NCBI GenBank assembly: GCA_021568835.1
Contig: JAKGSH010000004.1
Span: 186,001 to 250,000, forward strand
DNA: 64,000 nt
Source of the DNA: Streptomyces sp. Tue 6430
GTDB lineage: Bacteria > Actinomycetota > Actinomycetes > Streptomycetales > Streptomycetaceae
Direction: 5' to 3'
The notes beneath the pieces were generated by a model. That model was not told where the DNA came from. It saw nothing but the letters and a program-made list of their open reading frames with translations, and ran no database searches. Below, in pieces: positions 1-8,544 of the stretch. Within the stretch, counting starts at the first letter, position 1. Each line of letters begins with the position of its first letter. The position numbers and the translations under genes were made by a program.

Positions 1-122
1 ACCGGACGGACCCGGATGGACGGAATCGGACGGAATCGGACGGAAGGACCCGAACAGACCCTGACGGACGGCCCCTGACGGACAGAGGCAGAGACCGCCC
101 CGCGACTCCGCACCACCGGCCC

Positions 123-163
123 GGCCCGGCGGCGCACGCCGACCCGGCGTGCGCCGCCGGGCC
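123..163. terminator. Strong hairpin, probable terminator
   Basis: An 18-base arm at 123-140 pairs perfectly with 146-163 across a 5-base loop. It probably ends a transcript entering from the left edge or insulates the protease gene that follows. Bases 1-122 hold short repeats of a GGACGGAATC-like unit and no gene that I can support. Confidence 0.75.
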
Positions 164-234
164 ACCAAAGAACCGAAGTCCGTCATTGGCATGGACCTGT
201 CTACATTCGATGGCTACCCTCTACCCATCCGCAC

Positions 235-246
235 GAGAGCGCTCTC
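235..246. promoter_or_regulatory. 12-bp palindrome, possible operator
   Basis: GAGAGCGCTCTC is a perfect palindrome 53 bp before the protease start. It resembles the core of the actinobacterial CebR/CelR LacI-family operator (GGAGCGCTCC core). The link to a LacI regulator is inference; no such regulator is encoded in this window. Confidence 0.4.
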
Positions 247-298
247 AGGCGTGGTTGTTCCACCCCCACCTTGTCGGAACGACGAAGGGGCAACTCCC

Positions 299-1463
299 GT
301 GAGACACCGCAGACTCAAGTACGCCGGACTCGCCGTCCTGCTCCTGGCCGGCAGCTGGACCGCCGGCTCCGCCCTGCCCGCGGCGGCGAACGACTCCCCC
401 GCACCGGCCGCCGCGGACTCCCGGCCGGTCTCCACCGGACTGCCGGCCGCGATGCAGCGCGACCTCGGCCTGACGAAGCGTCAGGCCGAGGAGCGGCTCG
501 CGGCCGAGCGCACCGCCACCGCCGTGGAGCCGCGGGCCCGCACCGCCGCCGGAGCCTCCTACGGTGGTGCGTGGTTCGACGCGGAGGAAGGACGGCTGAC
601 CGTGGCCGTCACCTCCGACGCCTCCCCCGCGACCCTGCGCGCGGTCCGCTCCACCGGCGCCGCCGTGCGCACCGTCGAGCACAGCGCGCGCGAACTCGAC
701 ACGGCCAAGGAGCGGGTGGACCGGTTGCCCGCCCCGCGGGGGTGAGCAGCTGGCACGTCGACCCCGAGGCCAACGCGCTGGTGGTCGAGGTGGTCCGGGA
801 CAGGGCCGCCGACAACGATGTCCGCCGGTTCGTCTCCCGGGCCCGCGCGGCCGGCCCGGTCAGCGTCGAGACGGTCGCCGCCGCGCCGCGGACCTTCGCG
901 GCGGGCACGGTCGGCGGTGACCCGTACTACACGGGCAACGTCCGCTGCTCCATAGGCTTCTCGGTGCACGGCGGGTTCGTCACCGCGGGGCACTGCGGCC
1001 GGGCGGGCGCCGGTGTCAGCGGCTGGACGGCTCCTACGTCGGCGCCTTCCAGGGCTCGTCGTTCCCGGACAACGACTACGCCTGGGTGAACGTCGGCAGC
1101 GGCTGGTGGACCGTACCGGTCGTGCTCGGCTGGGGGACCATCCCCGACCAGCTGGTGCGCGGTTCGGCCGAGGCGCCGGTCGGCAGCTCGATCTGCCGGT
1201 CGGGCTCGACGACGCACTGGCACTGCGGCAGGGTGCTGGCCAAGAACGAGACGGTGAACTACAGCCAGGGCGCGGTGCACCAGATGACGAAGACCAGCGT
1301 GTGCGCGGAACCCGGCGACTCGGGCGGCTCGTTCCTCAGCGGTGACCAGGCGCAGGGCGTCACCTCGGGCGGCTGGGGCAACTGCGGCAGTGGCGGGGAG
1401 ACCTGGTTCCAGCCGGTCAACGAGATCCTCAACCGCTACGGGCTGACCCTGCACACGGCCTGA
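299..1463 (+). CDS. Secreted S1-family serine protease (streptogrisin type), two frame breaks
   Basis: Preproprotein of a chymotrypsin-fold extracellular protease. It starts at GTG 299 with a basic N-terminus and a hydrophobic signal sequence ending near ALPAAA. A propeptide of the alpha-lytic/streptogrisin type follows (LTKRQAEERL region). The mature domain keeps the full triad: His in TAGHCG, Asp in the DNDYAWV segment, Ser in GDSGGS, with paired cysteines around each. The reading frame breaks near 737 (after RLPAP) and near 1024 (SGW to GSYVG). Adding one C and one G restores a single polypeptide of about 388 residues, so these are probably sequencing errors. A terminator hairpin follows the stop. 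The likely role is extracellular protein scavenging. Confidence 0.85.
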
Positions 1464-1470
1464 TCCGCGG

Positions 1471-1526
1471 CGGACCCGGGGGCTCCGGAAGCTCCGGCCG
1501 GCAGGCCGGTCACGCCCCCGGGTCCG
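1471..1526 (+). terminator. Terminator after the S1 protease
   Basis: CGGACCCGGGGGC at 1471-1483 pairs perfectly with 1514-1526, eight bases after the protease stop. The 30-base loop contains further GC-rich self-complementarity. Confidence 0.6.
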
Positions 1527-1600
1527 TCCGCCGGCGCCACGGGGCCCGTACGCCGGCACCCCCGGGTCCGTCCGCCGGCATCACGGGCCCGTATGCCGGC
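1514..1600. repeat. Two tandem copies of a ~43-bp GC-rich unit
   Basis: The segments 1514-1557 and 1558-1600 are near-identical (CCCCCGGGTCCGTCCGCCGG shared, then a CACGGGCCCGTAYGCCGGC-type end). They fill the gap between the convergent protease and acetyltransferase genes. The first copy doubles as the right arm of the terminator. Confidence 0.7.
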
Positions 1601-1635
1601 GCCCCCGGCCCCACCCCCGTCGCCGCGCGCGGGAG

Positions 1636-2157
1636 TCAGCCCTCCAGCGCCAGCCGCATGAGCGTGAGGTCGAACCACCGGCCGAACTTCAGTCCCGCCT
1701 CGCGCACCGTGCCCACCTCCGTGAACCCGAACCGCCGGTGCAGCCGGATCGACGTGGCGTTGCCCGACTCGATCCCGGCGATCATGCTGTGGTGCCCGGC
1801 CGCGCGCGCCGCCTCGACGAGGGCGCCCAGCAGCGCGCCGCCGATCCCCAGCCTCTGGCTGCCCTCGCGGACGTAGACGGAGTTCTCCACGGTGTGGCGG
1901 TAGCCGTCGAGGTCGCGCCAGGGGCCGTAGACCGCGAACCCGACGACCTCGCCGCCGGACTCCGCGACGAGCGCCGAGCCCCGCGCGAGGTGCGCGGCGA
2001 GCCAGACCGCGGCGTCGGCCGGCGACTGCCGGGTGTCGGTCCACAGGGCCGTCGAGGTGGCGACGGCGTGGTTGCGGATGACGCGGATGGCCTCGCCGTC
2101 GGCCGCGGTCGCCGGACGGACCCGCACCACCTCACGCTTCTCATATATTGTCACCAT
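1636..2157 (-). CDS. GNAT acetyltransferase of the phosphinothricin acetyltransferase-like group
   Basis: Cytosolic acetyl-CoA-dependent N-acetyltransferase of about 170 residues. The order RPATAADGEAI, the acetyl-CoA loop QRLGIGGALL, and NATSIRLHRRFGF followed by GRWFDLTLM matches the PAT/YncA branch, which acetylates phosphinothricin, methionine sulfoximine or related amines. The true substrate cannot be read from sequence. The ATG at 2157 overlaps the start codon of the divergent regulator. GTG at 2127, preceded by GAGAAGCGTGAG, is an equally good start and would leave room for a promoter. The pairing with an XRE-cupin regulator and exporter suggests control of a small-molecule detoxification unit. 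Confidence 0.85.
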   Translation of the reverse strand: MVTIYEKREVVRVRPATAADGEAIRVIRNHAVATSTALWTDTRQSPADAAVWLAAHLARGSALVAESGGEVVGFAVYGPWRDLDGYRHTVENSVYVREGSQRLGIGGALLGALVEAARAAGHHSMIAGIESGNATSIRLHRRFGFTEVGTVREAGLKFGRWFDLTLMRLALEG

Positions 2158-2167
2158 GTCCAACATA
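2144..2167 (+). promoter_or_regulatory. Promoter -10 plus inverted repeat at the regulator start
   Basis: TATATT at 2144-2149 is a good -10 element and lies 6 bases before the ATG at 2156, which fits a leaderless transcript. TATATTG (2144-2150) and CAACATA (2161-2167) form a 6/7 inverted repeat across the start codon, a plausible autoregulatory operator. Confidence 0.45.
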
Positions 2168-2745
2168 GTAGATCCCCTGGTGGAGCGGATCGCCGTCCGC
2201 GTCCGCGCCGAGCGCGAGCGGCGCGGCTGGACCCTCAACGAGCTGGCCGAGGCCTCCGGGGTCTCCCGCGCGATGATCCACCGCATCGAACGGGGCGAGA
2301 GCAGCCCCACGGCCGTCGTGCTCGGCAAGCTGTCCGCCGCCTTCCGGCTCAGCGTCTCCTCGCTGCTGGCGCTCGCCGAGGGCGAGGCGCCCGTCCCCGA
2401 CGGCACGGCCGGGGTGCGGCGGTCGGGCGACGCGACCGAGTGGCGCGATCCGGACACCGGCTACCGGCGCCGTCAGATCACCGGACCGCGCTTCCCCGCG
2501 GAGACGGCGGAGATCCGGCTGCCCGCCGGGGCGGCGGTGTCGTACCCGGCGGCGTCCTTCGCGTTCGCCCGGCAGGTGGTGTGGGTGCTGGACGGACGGC
2601 TGACCTTCCACGAGGGACCACCGTCCACGACCTCGGCCCCGGCGACACCGTGGAACTCGGCGAGCCCGCACCCTGCACCTTCGCCAACGAGGGCGACGCC
2701 GAGTGCCGGTACGTCGTCATCCGCGCCCAGGCCGAGCGGCCGTGA
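2156..2745 (+). CDS. XRE-family regulator with C-terminal cupin sensor, one frame break
   Basis: DNA-binding regulator. An N-terminal XRE helix-turn-helix (about residues 8-62: RRGWTLNELAEASGVSRAMI then HRIERGESSP) is followed by a single cupin domain that usually binds the effector. The frame breaks near 2617, where LTFHEG should run into TTVHDLGPGDTVELGEP; one missing A or C explains it. The ATG at 2156 has no clear ribosome site but sits just after a TATATT -10, so translation is probably leaderless. The stop overlaps the GTG of the MFS gene, so exporter and regulator are co-translated. It probably controls that exporter, itself and perhaps the divergent acetyltransferase. Confidence 0.82.
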
Positions 2746-3963
2746 GCGGCCCGGGCCTCCCCCGGTACGGCACCCTGCTGCTCGCGGGCACCGCGGCGAC
2801 GGCGATCGCCGACAACTACGTCCTCCAGCCCTCCCTCACCGACGTGGCCGCCGACCTCGGCCTGTCCCCCGCCACGACGGGGCTGGTCCCGACGGCCACT
2901 CTCGTCGGCTGCACGGCGGGGTTCGCGCTGCTGCTGCCGCTCACCGACCGGGTCGCCCCGCACCGGCTGGTCGGCGTCCAGCTGTGCGCCCTGGCCGCGG
3001 GGCTCGTGCTGGCCGCCGTCGCACCGAACGCGCCGGTACTGCTGACCGCCTGTCTGCTCGTCGGCGCGACGGCCGGGGTCGCGGCGCAGGCCGGTGCCAT
3101 CGCGGCCGGTACGCCGCGCCCGGCCGGCGCGGCCGGGCCATGGCCACGGTCGCCACCGGCCTGTCCGCCGGCATCCTGCTGGGCCGCTGGGCCGGCGGGA
3201 GCCTGGCCGACCTGCTCGGCTGGCGCCGCATGCTGCTCGTCTTCGCCGGCCTCGCCCTCCTCGGCGCGCTCGCCACCTCGCGGCTCCTGCCCCGCGAACG
3301 CCCGCGCCCCGGGGAGGGGTATCCCGCCGCGCTCGCGGCCATGGCCCCCTGCTGCTCCGGCACCGCCCGCTGCGCCGCGCCGTGGCCCTGGGCGGCCTGT
3401 GGTACTTCGCCTTCAACGTCGTCTGGGTGGCCCTCTCCCTAACGCTGGCGCGTCCGCCGTACTCCCTCGACGCCACCGCCATCGGCCTGTACAGCCTGGC
3501 CGGTCTCCTGGGGTTCGTGGCGCTGCCGTTCACCGGCCGCCTGGTCGACCGGTACACGCCGGGCCGGGTCACCGTCGGGGCCGTGACGGTCGCCGCGCTC
3601 GGCGCGGCGGTCCTGGCCGCGGGTTTCCCGCACCCGGTGGCGACCGTGGCGGGGCTGGCCCTGTTCGACGCGGGCTGTTTCGCCGCGCAGGCCGCCAACC
3701 AGAGCGTCGTCGTCGCCGTCGACCCCGGCCGCGCCGGCAGCCTCACCGGCGTCTACCTCGTGCTCTACTTCGCCGTCGGCGCGCTGGGCGCGGCCCTCAC
3801 CGGCCCCCTCCTCGACGCGTTCGGCTGGCGGGGCACGATCCTCACCGCCCTGAGCGCCCTCCTCGCCGCCGCCGGACTCGCCGCCGCGCGCCGGGGAGGA
3901 ACCCGGCAGGACGGGGGCGCCGGAGAGGACCGGCACCGGCCGGCCGCTCTCCGGCGCCCCTGA
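2742..3963 (+). CDS. MFS transporter (drug/metabolite exporter type), two frame breaks
   Basis: Polytopic inner-membrane carrier with about 12 hydrophobic helices in roughly 408 residues. The first half contains a loop 2-3 motif-A-like segment (LTDRVAPHR) and the second a related GRLVDRYTPGR segment, which is typical of the DHA1/AraJ-type superfamily. The frame breaks near 3123 (missing G, before GRAMATVATG) and near 3349 (missing C, before LLLRHRPLRR). The GTG start overlaps the regulator stop (GTGA), so the two form an operon. The substrate is unknown; linkage to an XRE-cupin regulator suggests export of an amino-acid-like or toxic compound. Confidence 0.82.
3914..3960 (+). terminator. Hairpin overlapping the MFS 3' end
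   Basis: GGGGCGCCGGAGAG at 3914-3927 pairs perfectly with 3947-3960, immediately before the MFS stop codon. The remaining 289-bp gap to the kinase shows no gene. Confidence 0.55.
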
Positions 3964-4252
3964 TCCCGGGGGACGCGGCCCCGGAGAGGCGATGACCGGG
4001 CCGACCCCCGCCCGCCCTGATGCGTGACTTCTGGCGGCCGGCCGCCCCGGTCTGACGTACGCCGTCCGCCCTCCCCTCCCCCGTCCGCCGCACGCCGTGC
4101 ACGCTCCGGCGTACGCCGCCTGCCGCCCGCGGGCCGGGCGTGACCGTCCCCGGCCGACCTGCAACCGCTCTGGCCGAAAACGTGTCTTCGTCCGCGTGGC
4201 CCGATGTGCCGGGGCGCGGTGACACGGGCGTAGCGCGGGCTGGGGGACGGCG

Positions 4253-5893
4253 ATGAACACATGGGCTGTACCGGGGTACTCCGAGTCGCTCGAACTCGGG
4301 TCCGGGGCGAGCGGGCGGGTGGTGCTGGCCGTCCACGAGCCGACGGGGGTGCCGGTCGCGGTGAAGTACCTCAGCGAGTCGCTGCGGACGCGGCCGGGCT
4401 TCGTGCACGGGTTCCGCGCGGAGGCGCAGCTGCTCGCCGGGCTGAGCAGCCCGCACGTGGCGGGTCTCTACGAGTACGTCGAGGCCACGAACGGCGCCGC
4501 CATCGTGATGGAGCTGGTGGACGGCGTCTCGCTGCGGGCCGCGCTGGCGCGGCAGGGCCCGCTGTCGCCCGAGGCCGCGCTGGTCGTCCTCAAGGGCTCC
4601 CTGCTCGGTCTCGCCGACGCGCACCGGGTCGGCGTGGTCCACCGGGACTACAAACCGGAGAACGTCCTGGTGTCGCCCGAGGGCGTGTCCAAGCTGGTCG
4701 ACTTCGGCATCGCCGTGGACGCCGGTGTGCGGGCCGGTGCCGCGGGGACGCCCGCCTACATGGCCCCGGAGCAGTGGACCGGCGCCCCGGCCTCGCCCGC
4801 CGGTGACGTGTACGCCGCCACGGCCACCTTCTTCGAGTGCCTCACCGGACACCGGCCCTACACGGGCGACCACCTGGCCGAACTGGCGCTGCAGCACGTC
4901 GAGGGCGCGATCCCGGTCGCGGAGGTGCCCGAGGCGGTGCGGTCGCTGGTCGGCCGGGGGCTGGCCAAGTCGCCGGAGCACCGGCCCTCCGACGCGGCGG
5001 CGTTCGTCGCGGAGCTGGAGGGCGTCGCCGCGGCGGCGTACGGGAGCGACTGGGAGGAGCGGGGGCGGGGCCGGCTGGCCGCGCTGGTCGCGCTGTTCCT
5101 GTTCCCCGTCCGACCGGCCGGGAGATGCCGACGACCGCCACCGACACGGCCCGTACGGTGTTCGGCCGGGGCGCGGGCGGCGGGCTGCGGCCGTGGCGGC
5201 CCACCTGGCCGGGGCTCGCGGTGTCCGTGGCCGTCGTGCTCGTGGCGGTCCTGGCGGCGCGCGGCACCGGCGCGGACACCGTCGCCGACTCCCGCCAGGC
5301 GGCGCAGGCCCTGGCCACCACGAGCGCCGCACCCGCCGCGCCCACGGGCACGGTCCCGCCGGGCGCCGCGTCGCCGACGGCCGCGGCGACGCCTTCCGAC
5401 GCGCCGTCCGCCACCGCCTCGTCCGGCAGCCCGGCTCCCCGTCCGCGTCCCCGCCCCCGTCGCCCTCCGCGTCGCAGGCCGTCCCGAGCGCGGGACCGGC
5501 CACGGCGGAGCCCACGGTGGCGGCCCCTCCGAGCGCGACGACCGGCACCTCCGTGCCCCGGGCCCGCCCGCGGTCGAGGGCGTCACCGTGACCGGCTTCC
5601 GGCAGACCGGGCCCGGCACGGCCACGGCGACGGTCACCGTCACCACGGACGGCACCGGTCCGTTCTCCGTCACCGTCGGCTGGTTCACCGGCGACGTCGG
5701 CGGCCGGCCGGGTACCGCCGACGGGGCACCGGCGACGCAGCAGCGCAGTGGCGCCACGCAGTACTCCTTCACCGTCGACCACGCCTTCCAGGGCACCGGC
5801 TGCTACTGGACGGTCCAGGTCGGCACCGGCCCCGTCGCCGCCGGCGGCGACGCCTCCCAGCAGCTCCTGACCAGGCGGTGTGAACTCCGATGA
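4253..5893 (+). CDS. Membrane Ser/Thr protein kinase with extracytoplasmic beta-domain, three frame breaks
   Basis: Eukaryotic-like Hanks kinase. The N-terminal kinase domain (about residues 8-270) has the glycine loop GSGASGRV, catalytic Lys in VAVKYL, HRDYKPEN, DFG and GTPAYMAPEQ. A transmembrane helix (VSVAVVLVAVLAA), a Pro/Ser/Thr-rich linker and a C-terminal beta-rich domain of about 100 residues with two cysteines (GTGCYW, TRRCELR) follow. It has no PASTA repeats. Frame breaks near 5106, 5432 and 5556 each need one extra C. The stop overlaps the next ATG (ATGA), and the downstream protein has the same membrane and Cys-bracketed exterior plan, so the pair may sense and signal together. 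Confidence 0.85.
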   Translation: MNTWAVPGYSESLELGSGASGRVVLAVHEPTGVPVAVKYLSESLRTRPGFVHGFRAEAQLLAGLSSPHVAGLYEYVEATNGAAIVMELVDGVSLRAALARQGPLSPEAALVVLKGSLLGLADAHRVGVVHRDYKPENVLVSPEGVSKLVDFGIAVDAGVRAGAAGTPAYMAPEQWTGAPASPAGDVYAATATFFECLTGHRPYTGDHLAELALQHVEGAIPVAEVPEAVRSLVGRGLAKSPEHRPSDAAAFVAELEGVAAAAYGSDWEERGRGRLAALVALFLFPVRPAGRCRRPPPTRPVRCSAGARAAGCGRGGPPGRGSRCPWPSCSWRSWRRAAPARTPSPTPARRRRPWPPRAPHPPRPRARSRRAPRRRRPRRRLPTRRPPPPRPAARLPVRVPAPVALRVAGRPERGTGHGGAHGGGPSERDDRHLRAPGPPAVEGVTVTGFRQTGPGTATATVTVTTDGTGPFSVTVGWFTGDVGGRPGTADGAPATQQRSGATQYSFTVDHAFQGTGCYWTVQVGTGPVAAGGDASQQLLTRRCELR

Positions 5894-6587
5894 CCACCCC
5901 CGACGACGCCGCGCCCGCACCCGGCCCCCTCCCCCCGGCGAACCCCGCGGCCGGGGACGACGACTACAGCGCGACCGTGCTGGCCAGCCACTGGGTCCAG
6001 CTGCCCGGACCCGGACCCGGCTCCCGCCCAGGTTCCGACCTCGGTACCGGCCCCGCCCCGACCCCGGTGGCCCCCACGGTGGCCGCTCCCGGTGACGGGA
6101 CCGTCCTGCGCTTCGGCCCCGGCGTGACGGCGGCGGCCCTGACCCGGCACCCGCGTGCGACGCCGCCCGCGCCCGCGCCTCCCCCGCCGCCGCGCCGCCG
6201 GCTGCGGCGCCACGCGCTGCCCGCCCTGGTGCTGGTCGCCGCCGTGCTGTTCCTGTTCTGGCGCGAGCACACCGCGTCCACGGTGGGCGTGCGCGAGGTG
6301 TCGGTGGGGGTGGCGCGGGAGCTCCGGGCTGTGACACGACCGCCGTCGTGGTCGGGGTCGTCCGCACCGACGGCCGACCGGGCACGCTCTCCTACCGGTG
6401 GGTGCGCAGCGACGGCACCTCCTCCGCCGTACGGCACGCCGCGGTCGCGCGGGGGCAGCGGCACGTGCGGCTGCAGTTGCTGTGGACCTTCCGGGGGCCC
6501 GGCCGGCACGCGGCGGTGGCGGAGCTGCGGGTGCTGTCGCCCGAGCGGCGGTCGGCCGAGGTCCGGTTCGTGTACGACTGCCTCTGA
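5890..6587 (+). CDS. Proline-rich single-pass membrane protein, kinase partner, one frame break
   Basis: No family recognised. A Pro/Ala-rich cytosolic N-terminus of about 100 residues is followed by one transmembrane helix (LPALVLVAAVLFLFW) and an extracytoplasmic beta-rich domain of about 100 residues. That domain is bounded by cysteines (GCDTT near its start, YDCL at the C-terminus). The frame breaks near 6327, where adding one G joins ARELR to GCDTTAVVVGVV. It is translationally coupled to the kinase gene. Its exterior domain repeats the layout of the kinase sensor domain, which suggests a co-receptor or substrate; this is inference from context. Confidence 0.65.
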
Positions 6588-7096
6588 TCACCGTCCGCCA
6601 CGGCTGCCGCCGTCGATGTGTCGCCCCGTGCGCCCGACGGGGGGCGTCGACCGCTCGCCGGGGAGTGCGCACCCGGGTGGTTCAGCCCGGTCGTGCGACG
6701 GCCGACTTTCGGGCTTGTGGTGTCCTGGGCCGTTCGGGCTACGGTGAGGGGGCGATCCGGGACGCCGGGTCGGGCGTCGGTGTGCGGGGCCCCCGTTCCA
6801 CCGAAGTGATGGTCCGGGGCCGCCCCGTCGCAGCCTGCCGCACCCGGCCGGGTGGTGCGGGAGCCGGCCTCCCGGGGGCGGAGCGCGGACGGGATCCGTG
6901 TCGCCGCCCCGGGGCCGGGTACGCGGGCGACCCGGGGGCGCCTGCCGCGCCCTCAAGGCGGTGGGCAAGCGCCCAGGACCGTTCGGGGCGTGCGGCCGGA
7001 GAGGGCTCGCTCCCGCCCGGCCGACGGGAACGGTGGACAGGAACGGACGCCACGGGCCCGCGCTTCCCGGTGGGCCGAGAGGAGGCCACGGCAGCC
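6588..7096. other. 509-bp intergenic region
   Basis: No gene supported. Possible promoter-like elements occur near 6715-6745 (TTGTGG, 18 bases, CTACGGT), but they lie about 350 bp from the next start. GAGAGGAGG at 7076-7084 is the ribosome-binding region of the MpaB gene. Confidence 0.5.
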
Positions 7097-7984
7097 ATGA
7101 GGACGATCGGAACAGGTGGCACGAGTCCGCGCGAGCGGCTGGGACAGGGCCTCTTCGCGCGCGTCGCCGGGCCCGACGGGGTGCGCAACCGCGCCCGCAT
7201 CCACGGCACGCCGGGCCCGCGCTGGTTCGGACCGGAGCGTCCCGTCCGCCGGGTGCACGGCGACGCCTCGATGTTCGTCGGCGGGCTGTCCGCCCTGCTG
7301 CTCCAGTCGCTGCACCCGCTCGCCATGGCCGCCGTGGCCGCGCACTCGGGTTTCCGGGGCGACCCGTGGGGCCGGCTCCAGCGCACCAGTACCTTCCTCG
7401 CCACGACGACGTACGGCACCGCCGAGCACGCCCGGCAGGCCTGCGAGCAGGTCCGTGCCGTCCACGAACGCGTCCGCGGGGTCACCGCGAGCGGGGAGCC
7501 GTACCGCGCCTCGGACCCGCACCTGCTGGCCTGGGTGCACGTCGCCGAGGTCGACAGCTTCCTCCGCGCGCACCAGCGCTACGGTCTGCGGCCCCTGTCG
7601 GACGCGGAGTGCGACGGATACGTCGAGGACACGGCGCGGATCGCCGTCGCCCTCGGCATCCCCGATCCGCCGCGCAGCAGGGAGGCGCTCACGGCGCGGC
7701 TGTCGGCGTACCGCCCGGAGCTGCGTGCCACCCCCGAGGCCCGGGACACCGCCCGCTTCCTCCTGCTGAACCCGCCGGTCCCCCTGGTCGCCCGTCTGCC
7801 CTACGGCGTACTGGCCGCCAACGCCGTGTCGCTGCTCCCCGACTGGGCCGCCGCCGAGCTGCGCCTGCCCCGGTTCGCCGTGGTCGACCACCTGTGCGTG
7901 CGGCCGCTGGGCACCGCGATGACGACGGCGATCCGCTGGGCGATGGCGCCGACCCGGCGTGCGGTGGGCGCACCGCCGGTCTGA
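7097..7984 (+). CDS. MpaB/DUF2236-type oxygenase
   Basis: Intact protein of 295 residues in the oxygenase MpaB family (DUF2236), related to latex-clearing and mycophenolic-acid oxidative cleavage enzymes that bind a b-type heme. The diagnostic segments are present: LLLQSLHPLAMAAV, HSGFRGDPWGRLQRT, a second histidine helix LLAWVHVAEVDSFLRAH, and a hydrophobic C-terminal half. The start is the ATG with GAGGAGG upstream. It stands alone, with the next gene convergent. Substrate unknown; family members act on hydrophobic isoprenoid-like chains, so lipid or polyisoprenoid oxidation is a reasonable guess. Confidence 0.8.
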   Translation: MRTIGTGGTSPRERLGQGLFARVAGPDGVRNRARIHGTPGPRWFGPERPVRRVHGDASMFVGGLSALLLQSLHPLAMAAVAAHSGFRGDPWGRLQRTSTFLATTTYGTAEHARQACEQVRAVHERVRGVTASGEPYRASDPHLLAWVHVAEVDSFLRAHQRYGLRPLSDAECDGYVEDTARIAVALGIPDPPRSREALTARLSAYRPELRATPEARDTARFLLLNPPVPLVARLPYGVLAANAVSLLPDWAAAELRLPRFAVVDHLCVRPLGTAMTTAIRWAMAPTRRAVGAPPV

Positions 7985-8008
7985 CGGGGCGGTGCCGGGC
8001 GTGCCGCC

Positions 8009-8391
8009 TCACGCCGCCCGGATGCGGTCCCGGGACCGGTTCGGGACCGGGAACGGGCGACGGGGGGCCGAGGGATGCGGGTGGGGGTCTGGGCGGCGCG
8101 CTGCGGCCGGACCCGGTAGGTGGTCTTCGTGGGGTCGGTGAGAGGGTCGCCGAGGATGATGCGGCCGGCGGCCTGCAGTTCGTCGCACTCGGCGGTGGGG
8201 AGGGCGACGTAGCAGCCGCCTCTGCCGGTCGCGGAGTCCAGCGGGCGCCAATAGCTGTACCTGCGGCGGCCGTTGGCGTGCACGGTGACGAAGACCGGCG
8301 TGCGGGCGTCCGAGACGATGCGCAGGATGTCGGCCGTGGCCGGGGTGCGAGGCGTGTCGGCGGACTGCGGCCGTATCGCGGTGAGCGGCAT
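8009..8391 (-). CDS. Small conserved actinobacterial protein of unknown function, probable frame break
   Basis: The first 95 residues form a compact predicted domain (ADILRIVSDARTPVFV, RRYSYWRPLDSATG, YVALPTAECDELQAAGRI, DPTKTTYRVRP). No function is recognised. The in-frame stop lies at 7801, inside the convergent MpaB gene. Shifting frame near the C run at about 8094 gives a tail with better codon bias that ends at 8009, 24 bp from the MpaB stop, so I prefer that end. The start ATG at 8391 has AGAGGTCA upstream. Cytosolic, with no signal or membrane segment. Confidence 0.6.
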
Positions 8392-8544
8392 CAGCGGTGA
8401 CCTCTTTCAGACAGGGACTCGAGACCGCCTACCCCGTCTTGCCCGGAGTTGATCTCGCTTTCGCTCATTCTTCAACATACCGCTGACAACGCGTCGGGGG
8501 GCGACGCCCCGGGCGTGGCGCCGCCCCCTTCTCAAGTCCCCCTG

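Noticed and set aside
299..1463. Calling the first protease a decayed pseudogene
   Set aside because: Triad, cysteines and propeptide are intact, and each break is one base in a short G or C run, as in many neighbouring genes.
2478..6385. Very long minus-strand frames opposite the MFS and kinase genes
   Set aside because: They span several real genes and intergenic gaps on the other strand and lack coding motifs.
8465..8544. Terminator hairpin after htpG
   Set aside because: Only short 5-6 bp stems form; not convincing compared with the long perfect hairpins elsewhere.
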